A DNA stretch of 33,900 nucleotides from an uncultured Desulfovibrio sp. (GTDB taxonomy: Bacteria; Desulfobacterota; Desulfovibrionia; Desulfovibrionales; Desulfovibrionaceae), in NCBI GenBank assembly GCA_913060505.1, contig CAJXRQ010000030.1, forward strand, positions 1-33,900, written 5' to 3'. Every line of letters begins with the position of its first letter. Positions within the stretch are counted from its first letter, which is position 1. The notes under the pieces were generated by a model that worked only from the letters and a program-made list of their open reading frames with translations, was not told where the DNA came from and did not search any database. Made by a program: the position numbers and the translations under genes. Of this stretch, positions 17,187-25,394 are shown piece by piece.

Positions 17187-17627
17187 ATGAAGAGCAGCGT
17201 AGAAAAAGTGTTCCTTGATTACATGCACGACAACGGCCTGAGCATGACGCCACAGCGCAAACTCATTGTTGAAACCTTTCTGGAAACCGAAGGACATTTC
17301 TCGGCAGAAACGCTTTGGTCCATCGTTCGGGAACGGGTGTCGGATGTTGGCCAGGCAACGGTCTACAGGACGCTCAAAATACTCGTTGATTCAGGGCTTG
17401 CGGACTGTTTTGATCTTGGTGACGGCGTCTCCTTGTATGAACATGCTTATGGACATGAACACCATGACCATCTTGTCTGCATGCAATGCGGCGCCAAAGT
17501 CGAAATATTCGACCAGACCATCGAGAACCGTCAGGAAGAAGTGGCCGGCAGGTTCGGCTTTGAACTGACGCGCCACCGCATGTATCTTTTCGGTCTATGT
17601 CCGAAATGCCAAAAGGAAAAAGCCTAG
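17187..17627 (+). CDS. Fur-family transcriptional regulator, 146 aa
   Basis: The winged-helix N-terminal half (MTPQRKLIVETFLETEGHFS; QATVYRTLKILVDSGL recognition helix) and the metal-binding C-terminal half are complete. The histidine/cysteine signature HEHHDHLVCMQCG with a second pair CPKC near the end gives the structural zinc site. Fur proteins repress iron-uptake and iron-storage genes when Fe(II) is bound. Start ATG 17187 was chosen; an upstream in-frame TTG lacks a ribosome-binding site. A terminator follows. Adjacent to an iron-compartment locus, it is the obvious candidate regulator, but PerR- or Zur-type specificity cannot be excluded from sequence alone. Confidence 0.9.
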   Translation: MKSSVEKVFLDYMHDNGLSMTPQRKLIVETFLETEGHFSAETLWSIVRERVSDVGQATVYRTLKILVDSGLADCFDLGDGVSLYEHAYGHEHHDHLVCMQCGAKVEIFDQTIENRQEEVAGRFGFELTRHRMYLFGLCPKCQKEKA

Positions 17628-17659
17628 CAGATACGGAACACAAGTATTGCAACTTTTTG

Positions 17660-17692
17660 AGCCGCTTCACTGCTTGGTGTTGCGGCTTTTTT
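17660..17692 (+). terminator. rho-independent terminator after the Fur-family gene
   Basis: Stem AGCCGC (17660-17665) pairs with GCGGCT (17682-17687), with an inner CAC/GTG pairing, followed by a run of T. It separates the regulator from the downstream arm. Confidence 0.85.
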
Positions 17693-17836
17693 GTGCGTTT
17701 TTCCCCTTTTTACCTGTCTGTTTTCTGAACTACTTTCTTTTTTTTTCTTCTGTATTTCTGCCTGTTGCGGGAAATCATTTTCTGCTTATTTGAGAATGCA
17801 TCTCAACATCGCAATTTTACAGGCGTGCGGGTGGGG

Positions 17837-17853
17837 GATAATTCATCCTTATC
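17837..17853. promoter_or_regulatory. candidate Fur-type operator before the plus arm
   Basis: GATAA and TTATC are arranged as an inverted repeat in GATAATTCATCCTTATC, 47 bases upstream of the GTG start of the first HMA-like gene. The outer halves match the classical Fur box (GATAAT...ATTATC); the centre does not. The 17693-17836 stretch before it shows no gene that I can support. Confidence 0.35.
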
Positions 17854-17899
17854 GCTGGAATATTGTTTGTTCCGCGACCGACAAACAGGAGAAAGTTGC

Positions 17900-18142
17900 G
17901 TGTATACCGTTCAAGTCAAACATACTTTGCCGGACAGGGTCCGGTTGAAGATTCCGGCAGTGCGGAATAACGAAGCTGCGGCCCGCCGTTTGGAAAATTG
18001 TGCAAATGAAATTGAAGGCATCCACTGGGTTCGTGCCAATACAACCTGTGCGGGTGTCGTGGTCCGCTTTGACGCTTCCGTGCATAGTGAAGCGGACATC
18101 ATAGAAATTTTCACGAACAAAGTACGAGGAGGACAGGCCTGA
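17900..18142 (+). CDS. small HMA-like domain protein, 80 aa (GTG start)
   Basis: I place the start at GTG 17900, with AGGAG eight bases upstream; the frame upstream has no good start. The protein is a single ferredoxin-like HMA_2-type domain beginning YTVQVKHTLPDRVRLKI. Its second half, VRANTTCAGVVVRFDAS, is nearly the same as VRANIRCGSLAVRFDAA in the N-terminus of the CPC-type ATPase at the far end of the locus, so it is a free-standing copy of that domain. It has no CxxC metal site. The stop and the next ATG overlap (TGATG). Probably an accessory of the ferrosome P-type ATPases. Confidence 0.8.
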   Translation: MYTVQVKHTLPDRVRLKIPAVRNNEAAARRLENCANEIEGIHWVRANTTCAGVVVRFDASVHSEADIIEIFTNKVRGGQA

Positions 18143-18489
18143 TGGATATTGATCTCATGCTCGGACTTCGTGAGCATATTACCGTTGGGAGCCACACGCC
18201 GGGACGGCTGCGGCTCAAGTTCGACCTTGGAGTCATCGGTAATCCCAAGGTCATCAGGTACGTCAAAGTGAACGGTTTTGGTCCGCCCAAAGGACAGGAC
18301 ATGCCAGGAATCACCGGGACAAAGTTCAACCCGCTGACCCGGTCCATGACCATGGTCTATGATGACGAGATCATTGAACCGGAACTTTTGCACAGGCTGT
18401 TCACATGCGAGAATGCCGCCGAGTTTCGGGAAATCGCAGTAGAACTGGCTGACACAGTGGACTTTGATCTGTCGACATTTTTGAATTAA
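18142..18489 (+). CDS. HMA-like small protein, 115 aa
   Basis: An HMA_2-like domain with the locus motif SHTPGRLRLKF at about residues 16-26, after an N-terminal helix MDIDLMLGLREHI. It is clearly paralogous to the 103-residue protein on the opposite arm (MDFQMLMELRHHL, then HHVPGRIRLQF). Both share IIEPE-LH near the end of the domain. No cysteine metal motif. GAGGAGG precedes the start. It resembles FezC-like accessory proteins by recollection; exact equivalence is not established. Confidence 0.8.
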   Translation: MDIDLMLGLREHITVGSHTPGRLRLKFDLGVIGNPKVIRYVKVNGFGPPKGQDMPGITGTKFNPLTRSMTMVYDDEIIEPELLHRLFTCENAAEFREIAVELADTVDFDLSTFLN

Positions 18490-18526
18490 CCTGCCAGTAA
18501 GGCGGGAAGAAACAAGGAGTTTCGAT

Positions 18527-18853
18527 ATGGCCCTTACATCTCGCGTATTGTTGCCCGCAGCCGTTTCCGCTTCCGGAACCGTTGGTGCTGTTGTGGGTGG
18601 AACTGTGGCTGCTGCCAAGGATATCAAACGAGTCCGGGACGGCGTCATGACTAAAGGTCAGGCTGCTGCGGATATCGGCAAGGAGTCCATCGGCACGGGG
18701 TTGTCCACGGCCGCAGGCGTTGCCGTAACCGGCGCTCTTGGCATCGGCGGTCTACTTGGCCTTGCCGGTGTTGTCGGTGTGGCTGCTGGAACCAAATATT
18801 TGTGGAACAAGAAGTTCGGATTCAAGTCCGAACCCAAAGCTGTCGAGGCGTAA
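18527..18853 (+). CDS. MamC/Mms13-like two-helix membrane protein, 108 aa
   Basis: Two glycine/alanine-rich membrane helices (about residues 10-30 and 62-90) flank a charged loop. By eye it aligns along most of its length with magnetosome protein MamC: GAVVGGTVAAAKDIKRV corresponds to GGIVGGAAALAKNVRLL, AAADIGKESIGTGL to AAIDTGKETVGAGL, and VAAGTKYLWN to VAAKYAWD. In MamC the loop contacts magnetite. A paralogue with a long basic tail is encoded on the other arm. Strong ribosome-binding site AAGGAG. Likely a compartment-membrane protein. Confidence 0.8.
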   Translation: MALTSRVLLPAAVSASGTVGAVVGGTVAAAKDIKRVRDGVMTKGQAAADIGKESIGTGLSTAAGVAVTGALGIGGLLGLAGVVGVAAGTKYLWNKKFGFKSEPKAVEA

Positions 18854-18880
18854 GCCCTCGGTGAGTGCAAGGAGGACATC

Positions 18881-19108
18881 ATGAGTCTTGGACGCGTAGC
18901 TATTTTTACGGCTGGAGCCATTGTCGGTGGGGTGATCGGTTATGCCGCAACCCGTTCGGACACCGTCAAGAAGGCCACCAAGTGTACCATTAAGGCCGGT
19001 ATCAAGGCCAAGGATTGGACTGTTGACACGTTCCAGAAGGCCAGCAACGAGGTCAAGGAAATGGTCAAGGACGCCAAGGCGGAAAAGAAGGTGGAAGCCA
19101 AGGCCTAA
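18881..19108 (+). CDS. single-TM small protein with charged helix, 75 aa
   Basis: One glycine-rich membrane helix (residues 6-24, FTAGAIVGGVIGYAATR) is followed by a long charged, probably helical tail rich in Lys, Glu and Ala. The segment GG-IGYAATRSDTVKKAT echoes GVALVATNPTVQKAV and GFLASNETVRNAV in two proteins of the other arm, suggesting common ancestry. AAGGAGG precedes the ATG. Last gene of the plus arm; function unknown, probably structural in the compartment membrane. Confidence 0.78.
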   Translation: MSLGRVAIFTAGAIVGGVIGYAATRSDTVKKATKCTIKAGIKAKDWTVDTFQKASNEVKEMVKDAKAEKKVEAKA

Positions 19109-19139
19109 CCTTTCGATTTGCTGGAAGATTGAAGATTTG

Positions 19140-19182
19140 AACGGCCGATATGCTGGATTGTCAGTGTACCGGCCGTTTTTTT
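19140..19182 (+). terminator. rho-independent terminator at the convergence of the two arms
   Basis: AACGGCCG (19140-19147) pairs perfectly with CGGCCGTT (19170-19177), followed by T7. It overlaps the stop codon of the minus-strand ATPase gene. The minus-strand side lacks a U-tract, so it mainly serves the plus arm. Confidence 0.85.
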
Positions 19183-21280
19183 ATTTATTGTCATTAGTGG
19201 CAGGGCGGGATGACGCCCATGCTGCGGAACCCAAGATGGCGAAGGTGTTTCCATTGTGGAGTGCTGCTGCCGTTGCCGGGCGGAGCAGGCCAGCGCTGGC
19301 TGCGGCAAGCAGGCCGATGTTCACGCCAACGCCCGTATTGAAGCAGTTTTGCAGGATGCGCTCGGCGCGTTTTGCCATGGATCGCGCAGTCACCAATCCT
19401 TCCAGACTGTCGTTATCAAGCACGATTTGGGCAGACTCTCTCGCCAATCCCGTACTTCTGGACATGCAGATTCCCACCTGTGCTGCGGTGAAGGCCGGAG
19501 CGTCGTTTACTCCATCGCCGACAACGGCCACACGGTATCCTTCCTGCTGAAGCTCGCCGACAACTTTTGCCTTTTGTTCCGGCGTCAATCCGGCCCGGAT
19601 ATTGTCCAGTCGGGGCAGGCTTTGCATGAACGTTTGAATGGTACCTTCATGGTCTCCTGTCAGCATGACCATTTTTTTGATGCCGCTTTTTGCGAGCCTG
19701 TCCAGTACTGTATGGGCTTCCTGACGGATAGAGTCTCGCAGGGCAACAATACCCTCCAACTTTCCTTCCCGGGAAACATAGACAAGACTTTTCCCTTCTG
19801 CGCGCAGTTTCTTTGCTTGCGGTGAGAGGGAAGCGCAGTCAACGCCGCAATCTTCGCTTATGAAATGTCGACTACCCACACGAACCAGTTCGCCGTTGAC
19901 CATGCCGCTCACTCCGTGAGCTATACTAAGGTCAACGTCCGAGGCGGAATGTGGTGCCAGGCTTCGTTGTTCAGCTGCGCGCAAAATTCCCCGTCCTATG
20001 GGATGACCATGTCTGTCTTCAACTGCTGCAGCAATTTTAATAAGCTCATTTTCGTTCAGGCCTTTTCGGGGCAAAATATCCGTAACGGCGAGTTCGCCCC
20101 GGGTGAGCGTTCCTGTCTTGTCGAAAACAACGGCGTCCACCTCGGCCAGAGCTTCGAGGCTGATGCCACTCTTGAAAAGAACGCCTTCCCTGGCCGCGGT
20201 GTACATGGAGGTTTTGAAAACCACGGGGGCCGGAAACTTCACGGCACAGGCAAAATCGATGGTCAGTACGGAAAGGGCGCGTTCCATATCGCCCGTGGCC
20301 GCATACAGGGCTGCTCCAAGGCCGAGCGTTATGGGGGTAAGGGCATCGGCAAGGCGGTCGCTCTTTTGTTCCGTTTGCGATTGTTCGCTCAATGCCTTTG
20401 TCATGAATTCGGCAATGCGGGCCATGCTTGATTCCGAACCGGTGCGGACGGCCCGAATTTTGAGCTTGCCTTCAACCACCACACTGCCGGAGAGGATTTC
20501 TTCTCCGGGATGAACCGTTACCGGGGCGGACTCTCCTGTGATGGAGCTTTTGTCCACCATGGCCTCTCCGTCGATCACGATACCGTCCACGGCAACGAGT
20601 TCGCCACTGCCGCACAGGACCGTATCGTTGATTCGGACTTCTTCGAACGTGACGCCGGACTGGATGCCGGCGCGTTCGACCCAAACCTGTTCAACGGGAT
20701 CGGCTGTTAAACTCTTGAGAAGCGCATTGGAGTGGTCGTCCGTCATGCCGCGGAGATATTCGCCGACTACCACCATGGCCGAGATGGATGCCGCCGTGGT
20801 GAAATCGGAGCGAAGCAGGCTGGTGCCGATAGTGGTCATGTCCAGTACCCGCGCTTTCAACCCCTCATTGACAAGAGTATCCATTCCCTTGAGGATTGTT
20901 GGCGCGCTCATGGCCGTGGCCACAAGCCCCTGGGCGGAGGGAGGCAAAAGGGGAACTGCGGCGGCGAGCAGCCCCTGAAACGCCGCATCAATAAGACGCT
21001 GTCGTGTCCGTAATGTGGTTTTCCGTGCGAACGCCTGAGTTGGAATTCGCTCGAAGGCAGAAAAAATAGCCTCACGATGGATCTTGTCGCCATCGTATCG
21101 GATTACCATGCTGCGGCCTTGCGGATTGATGCGTGCTCCCGAGACCCCCGGGAGATTGCTCAACCACGCTTCCAGATAATCCGGCTCAAGATCCGGAGCG
21201 ATTAAACGGTTCCACCTGAACCGAATACGGCCGGAAGTCTCGTGAACTATGCGAGGCCCTTTGCCCATTGGAATCGTCAT
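19181..21280 (-). CDS. FezB-like P1B-type ATPase, 699 aa
   Basis: Metal-transporting P-type ATPase. The N-terminal HMA_2-like domain carries ETSGRIRFRW (about 14-23). P-type signatures are SITGES at 246-251, phosphorylated Asp in DKTGT at 387, P1B-type HP (GHPIGR), LTGDHEG and GDGVNDAP. The membrane metal motif is DFACAVK (342-348), not CPC, which fits the divergent P1B-6 class to which FezB belongs. In ferrosomes FezB is thought to load iron into the vesicle. The gene overlaps the FeoA-like gene by four bases. It is paralogous to the 710-residue ATPase two genes upstream; two such pumps in one locus could have different substrates or act together. Confidence 0.85.
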   Translation of the reverse strand: MTIPMGKGPRIVHETSGRIRFRWNRLIAPDLEPDYLEAWLSNLPGVSGARINPQGRSMVIRYDGDKIHREAIFSAFERIPTQAFARKTTLRTRQRLIDAAFQGLLAAAVPLLPPSAQGLVATAMSAPTILKGMDTLVNEGLKARVLDMTTIGTSLLRSDFTTAASISAMVVVGEYLRGMTDDHSNALLKSLTADPVEQVWVERAGIQSGVTFEEVRINDTVLCGSGELVAVDGIVIDGEAMVDKSSITGESAPVTVHPGEEILSGSVVVEGKLKIRAVRTGSESSMARIAEFMTKALSEQSQTEQKSDRLADALTPITLGLGAALYAATGDMERALSVLTIDFACAVKFPAPVVFKTSMYTAAREGVLFKSGISLEALAEVDAVVFDKTGTLTRGELAVTDILPRKGLNENELIKIAAAVEDRHGHPIGRGILRAAEQRSLAPHSASDVDLSIAHGVSGMVNGELVRVGSRHFISEDCGVDCASLSPQAKKLRAEGKSLVYVSREGKLEGIVALRDSIRQEAHTVLDRLAKSGIKKMVMLTGDHEGTIQTFMQSLPRLDNIRAGLTPEQKAKVVGELQQEGYRVAVVGDGVNDAPAFTAAQVGICMSRSTGLARESAQIVLDNDSLEGLVTARSMAKRAERILQNCFNTGVGVNIGLLAAASAGLLRPATAAALHNGNTFAILGSAAWASSRPATNDNK

Positions 21281-22011
21281 TCAGCTTCTTCTTCGGTTGC
21301 GTGCTCTACAATGACGAGATCGGCTTGATCATATCGCAGGAAAAGCCTCAGTCCTTCGCTGCTGCTGACCACGCAACGGTTGCGGCCTGCCATTTGATAG
21401 CTTGGAGCTTCTCCCACGGATTCCAGACGCATGGTAACGCCCGGAGCGATGTCGAGAGAGGTAATGGCTCGTTGGGCCCGTTGGCCGCCAATGATTTTTT
21501 CGACCACAAAGTCCATGTCCACTTGGGCGTTGGCGAACTGGCATTGGATATCGCCCATGCTTCCGAGAATTTTTGCAGCCATGCCTTCGGCCAGCCGAAT
21601 ACGGCCCCGGCCTTCAATCATGGCGATGAATTCCATGGGCGGCAGGATGCGAATGAGTTCGATGGGGTCGTCGTCCTTGAGGCCGAGTGCTTTCATGCCC
21701 TCGCGCAGAGGACCGCCTGCGGTGACGCATTCCACGTGACCGGTTTCTCCGGGTTGCATTTCCATCAGCGGAACCATGCGCCCGTCGTCCAGATGGACAA
21801 CGACTTTGCCTCCCATGCCGCCGCCGAGCACAACCTCGCCCTTGGGGCCTTTGATCCGGACTGTCTGAAGTGCGACGTCTTCGTCAAGTCTTGTGATTTT
21901 GTCCCCCACGAACAGACCCATCCGCCCCATGCGGGATTCGAGATCCTGATCGGAAATGCGTGAAATGGTCAGCGGAATGTTGGTGGGGGCGTGTGTCAGG
22001 CTTGAATACAT
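21277..22011 (-). CDS. tandem FeoA-like domain protein, 244 aa
   Basis: Residues about 75-145 match a FeoA/SH3-like domain: LMEMQPGETGHVECVTAGG, then a GLKDDDPIELIRILPP-type beta strand, then RGRIRLAEGMAAKILG. Residues 25-72 resemble a second, more degenerate FeoA-like unit (RMGRMGLFVGDKITRL). The C-terminal 100 residues are not recognised. FeoA domains assist Fe(II) transport or act in metal regulators. AGGGAG precedes ATG 22011, which directly follows the stop of the upstream ATPase. Sandwiched between two FezB-like ATPase genes, it probably serves iron handling for the pumps. Confidence 0.75.
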   Translation of the reverse strand: MYSSLTHAPTNIPLTISRISDQDLESRMGRMGLFVGDKITRLDEDVALQTVRIKGPKGEVVLGGGMGGKVVVHLDDGRMVPLMEMQPGETGHVECVTAGGPLREGMKALGLKDDDPIELIRILPPMEFIAMIEGRGRIRLAEGMAAKILGSMGDIQCQFANAQVDMDFVVEKIIGGQRAQRAITSLDIAPGVTMRLESVGEAPSYQMAGRNRCVVSSSEGLRLFLRYDQADLVIVEHATEEEAE

Positions 22012-24144
22012 TTATTGATTCTCCCTGCCTGTGTTGATGCTTGAGGATGAGTCGGGTTTGCGACGTCCTGCCGTTGCTGCGTAGCCGAGGATGCCAAGAG
22101 TGCTGGCGTTGTGGAGGAAAGCCGAAATCACAGGGGATAACCTGCCGCTGGATGCCGCCAGCAGGATGGCGGAATTGATGCCCACCGCGGCCTGGAAGGA
22201 CCGCTTGAGGACATGCTGTGTGTTTTCGGCAACGTCCCGGGCCACCGCCAGGATGCGAAGGTCGTCTTCCAGCAGCACGACCTGCGCAGATTCGCGGGCA
22301 AGGTCTGCTCCACCCGGCATGGAAATGCCCACATTGGCGGATATCAGGGCCGGGGCATCGTTCACGCCGTCGCCGGCAAAGGCGAGGAAGCAGCCGGAGT
22401 CCTGAAGTTCCTTGATGAGCGACGCCTTGTCTTCGGGCTTGAGTTCCCAATGCACTTCATCAATACAGCCGAGATCCGAAGCTATGGATTTGGCCGTATC
22501 CTTGTGGTCACCCGTGAGCATTACAATTTTTCTGATGCCGCGCTCCTTGAGCATGGTCAACGCTTCCTGTGCTTCGGGACGCAGCTCGTCGCGCAGGGCG
22601 ACGACACCGAGCAATGCCCCCGAACGTGCTACATAGAGCAACGACTTGCCTTGGGCACGCAATGCCCGAGCAGTCTTTTGCACCTCGGAGCAGTCTATTT
22701 TTTCATCATCTTCAAGGAAGTGGCGGCTGCCGACCAGAACCTGTTCGCCTTCCACATATGCGGAAACACCATGAGCCACGATGAAGTCAACCTGGCTGAT
22801 GGGCGGGAGCTGCAACTCCTGCGTTTTTGCCTCGGCCACCACGGCCCGGGCCACAGGGTGCGAATAGTGTTCTTCCGCTCCTGCGGCCAGCGCCAGCAGT
22901 TCATCGGGGCGCATGCCGTTGAGCGGCACCACGTCCATCACCTTGAGGTTGCCCATGGTCAGGGTGCCGGTCTTGTCGAACACGATGGTGTCTATGCGTG
23001 ACAGATTGTCGAGGGCTTGAGCGCCCTTGAGCAGCACGCCGCAATGTCCGGCCGTGTGCATGCCCGTTTTGACCGCCACAGGAGAAGCCAGCTTGATGGC
23101 GCAGGAGTAATCTACGGTGAGCACCGATGCTGCACGGGTAACGTCGCGCGTCAGGGCAAAGAGAACCAGGCCCAGGCCGAACGTGACGGGAACCAGCTTG
23201 TCGGCCAGCTCGTCACTCTTTTTTTGCGAGGTAGACTGGGTTCGCAGGGAGTTTTCAAGAAATCTCCCGATGCGCGCCATGCTGGTTTCCCCACCGACAT
23301 TATGGGCGGCTATCTTGATGCGTCCGTCTTCCACGACGGCACCGGAAAGGACATCGTCACCTTCACTGACGTGGACAGGGAGCGATTCACCGGTAATGGA
23401 GCTTTGGTTCAGAGCAGCGTCACCGTCCACAATCACACCGTCCACCGGGATGAGTTCGCCAGCTCCGCAAATGACCAGATCTCCGACAGCCAGATCCGAG
23501 AATTCCACCTGCACTTCCTGTGCGTCCCGTTCCACCCATACGGTTTCAACTTGCGGGCGCAAAAGGTTTTTCAGCAGATCATCGGATTTTCGTTCGGTCC
23601 AGTTTTCCATCCATGAACCGAGGCCGAGCATGGCGACGATGGCGTTGGCCGTGAAGTAGTCCTGACGAAGCAGGGAAAAGGCTATGGCTGAAGCGTCCAG
23701 AACTTCGACCTTTACCCCTTCGTAGAGCAGAGTATGCAACCCTTCGAGCATGGTTGGCATACCGAGCAGCCAACTGGCCGGTGCCGCAGCCGTGGGTGGC
23801 ATGAACGGAGTGAGTGCAGCCGCAGCGCCTTGTGCCGCAACCGTGGGCAGGGAGATGTCTTCCCCGTGGTGCCCGCCGGGCATGTACGCTTCCATGGGGA
23901 TGTTTTCGAGCAGGTTCAGAACCCGATCCCGATGCTTTCGCGCACCGTCATATTCTATGACGATGCTGGAGCCCCATTTGTTCGTACGCACTTTAGTAAC
24001 GCCGGGCAGCGCCTCGATCATGGCCTCAAGGTATTTCAGATCCAGCGCGGGGTCGAAAAGCCGACGGCTGCGCAGCCTGATTCGCTTCTTCACCTCGTGG
24101 GCGATGGTGAAGGCGTTTTTCTTGTATTCCGCTTTCGCGGTCAT
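22012..24144 (-). CDS. FezB-like P1B-type ATPase, 710 aa
   Basis: Second FezB-type pump. The N-terminal domain has AHEVKKRIRLRSRR and an HMA_2-like beta-alpha pattern. Signatures are SITGES at 249-254, D390 in DKTGT, SHPVAR (the P1B HP), LTGDHKDT and GDGVNDAP. The membrane motif is DYSCAIK (345-351), closely like DFACAVK of its paralogue. It lacks any CxxC metal-binding domain. GGAG lies seven bases before ATG 24144. By gene order among small ferrosome-type membrane genes this is the best FezB candidate. Iron specificity is inferred from family and context (Fur, FeoA). Confidence 0.87.
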   Translation of the reverse strand: MTAKAEYKKNAFTIAHEVKKRIRLRSRRLFDPALDLKYLEAMIEALPGVTKVRTNKWGSSIVIEYDGARKHRDRVLNLLENIPMEAYMPGGHHGEDISLPTVAAQGAAAALTPFMPPTAAAPASWLLGMPTMLEGLHTLLYEGVKVEVLDASAIAFSLLRQDYFTANAIVAMLGLGSWMENWTERKSDDLLKNLLRPQVETVWVERDAQEVQVEFSDLAVGDLVICGAGELIPVDGVIVDGDAALNQSSITGESLPVHVSEGDDVLSGAVVEDGRIKIAAHNVGGETSMARIGRFLENSLRTQSTSQKKSDELADKLVPVTFGLGLVLFALTRDVTRAASVLTVDYSCAIKLASPVAVKTGMHTAGHCGVLLKGAQALDNLSRIDTIVFDKTGTLTMGNLKVMDVVPLNGMRPDELLALAAGAEEHYSHPVARAVVAEAKTQELQLPPISQVDFIVAHGVSAYVEGEQVLVGSRHFLEDDEKIDCSEVQKTARALRAQGKSLLYVARSGALLGVVALRDELRPEAQEALTMLKERGIRKIVMLTGDHKDTAKSIASDLGCIDEVHWELKPEDKASLIKELQDSGCFLAFAGDGVNDAPALISANVGISMPGGADLARESAQVVLLEDDLRILAVARDVAENTQHVLKRSFQAAVGINSAILLAASSGRLSPVISAFLHNASTLGILGYAATAGRRKPDSSSSINTGRENQ

Positions 24145-24160
24145 GAGCTTCTCCGGGACG

Positions 24161-24385
24161 CTAGGACTTGTTGTACAGAGAGTAGTGCCAGTACGAGAAA
24201 CCGACCAGAGCGAATCCGGACCAGAGGTGGACCTTTTTCAGCGTTTCGGTCTTGTTCGTTTCCATGAGTCCTGTTGCTACCAGTGTCCCGAGCGAGGCTG
24301 CCATACAGGCTTTTGCCAGTGTCTTTTTTGTCTTGGAAGACATTTCCGGCAAAAGCAACGTTGTTTTTTCCTTGGTATTTGCCAT
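24161..24385 (-). CDS. small two-helix membrane protein, 74 aa
   Basis: I start at ATG 24385, six bases past the upstream stop, with AGGA upstream; the longer frame overlaps the neighbour. There are two hydrophobic helices (about 24-42 and 50-68). The second carries HLWSGFALVGFSYWHY, a paired-histidine spacing as in DUF4405 or cytochrome-b561-like helices that can bind haem. It lies just before a FezB-like ATPase gene, a position where FezA-like small membrane proteins occur; equivalence is unproven. Confidence 0.75.
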   Translation of the reverse strand: MANTKEKTTLLLPEMSSKTKKTLAKACMAASLGTLVATGLMETNKTETLKKVHLWSGFALVGFSYWHYSLYNKS

Positions 24386-24389
24386 GGGA

Positions 24390-24776
24390 TTAGTCCTGTT
24401 GGCTGATTTCAGCCTTTGCGTCCTGAACCTGCTCCTTGAGTTCCTCAACGCCGCCCTGAATGGCTGCCCATAATTTGACGGCACCGGAAACAACGGCTTT
24501 CTGCACGGTTGGGTTGGTGGCCACGAGAGCGACACCTGCACCAAGTGCAAGCCCTTTGAGGTAGTCGGAACTGGTGAAGTTGACCCAGGAGGCCAGCGTG
24601 GACTCAGATGTCTCCGTGGTAGCGGGCTGAACAGGATTCTGGGTGTAAGTCTGCGTATTCACGGAACCGAACTGGTTGTTGTCCTGAAAGTAGTAAGACG
24701 GTTGCTGGGGATTTTTCATATATGCACCTTCCTCTGAAGATACGCCGGGCTGAGGCTGATTGATGTAGTCACTCAT
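24390..24776 (-). CDS. one-TM protein with Gln/Pro-rich N-terminus, 128 aa
   Basis: The first 60 residues are polar, rich in Gln, Asn, Pro, Thr and Tyr and probably disordered. A glycine/alanine-rich helix follows (LKGLALGAGVALVATNP), then an amphipathic acidic helix. The GAxVALVAxNPTVQKAV segment resembles GAAAGFLASNETVRNAV in the neighbouring 185-residue protein. GAGGAG precedes the ATG. Function unknown. Confidence 0.75.
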   Translation of the reverse strand: MSDYINQPQPGVSSEEGAYMKNPQQPSYYFQDNNQFGSVNTQTYTQNPVQPATTETSESTLASWVNFTSSDYLKGLALGAGVALVATNPTVQKAVVSGAVKLWAAIQGGVEELKEQVQDAKAEISQQD

Positions 24777-24800
24777 TTTCTGCTCCTCTGCGAGAACGCG

Positions 24801-25352
24801 CTATTTTTTGTCCGTGTTCGGGGTTTCGGGCTTGGCCTTCGGAGTAGTCGTTTTTTTGCTGGTGGCCTTTGGCTTGGCTGTTTTTTTCGGGGCTGCTTTT
24901 TTGGTCGTGGTTTTCTTGGCAGCCGTTTTTTTTGCCGTGGTCTTCTTGGCCGCAGCTTTCTTGGGCGCAGTCTTTTGGGCTGCTGTTTTTTTGGGAGCCG
25001 GGGTCAGAGGAGCATGCTTTTTCCCTGCCGTAGCGGTTGCGGGAGTTTTGGGGGCAACCAGGGAGTCCATTGCGTATTTGGTGCCGGTAGCCACGGCGGC
25101 AATGCCCAACGTGGAAAGGATTGGTCCGAAACCGAGTGCGCCGACAACGGCTGCTGCGGCTCCTGCTGCCACAGCCGTGGTTCCGGCTTCGCGAGCCACG
25201 TTTACGGCCACTTCCTCTTTTGTTGCGCTTCCGTCCTTCACCTGGCGGATGCCTTTGGCTGCGGCGGCTGTTCCGCCGACAATGGCACCGAACAACGCCG
25301 TCCCCATGGTGACGCCGACCAGAGAATTATTCGAGGGTGTTTTTTGAGTCAT
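24801..25352 (-). CDS. MamC-like membrane protein with histone-like Lys/Ala tail, 183 aa
   Basis: Residues 1-100 are a MamC-like two-helix module, paralogous to the 108-residue protein of the other arm (GAIVGGTAAAAKGIRQVKDG; IAAVATGTKYAMD). Residues 105-183 are a repetitive Lys/Ala/Thr/Pro tail (AAKKTT, AAPKKT) like histone H1 C-termini. Such a tail would be cytosolic or lumenal depending on topology and could bind polyanions such as polyphosphate or DNA; this is inference. AAGGA precedes the start. The opposite-strand reading frame is only a mirror of the repeat. Confidence 0.8.
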   Translation of the reverse strand: MTQKTPSNNSLVGVTMGTALFGAIVGGTAAAAKGIRQVKDGSATKEEVAVNVAREAGTTAVAAGAAAAVVGALGFGPILSTLGIAAVATGTKYAMDSLVAPKTPATATAGKKHAPLTPAPKKTAAQKTAPKKAAAKKTTAKKTAAKKTTTKKAAPKKTAKPKATSKKTTTPKAKPETPNTDKK

Positions 25353-25394
25353 TGAAAAGTCCTTGTGTGCGTATGCGTTGAAAGTCGTGAAAGA

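Noticed and set aside
24808..25347. Hydrophobic plus-strand frame of 179 residues
   Set aside because: It is the reverse-strand reading of the Lys/Ala repeat tail and glycine-rich helices of the MamC-like gene.
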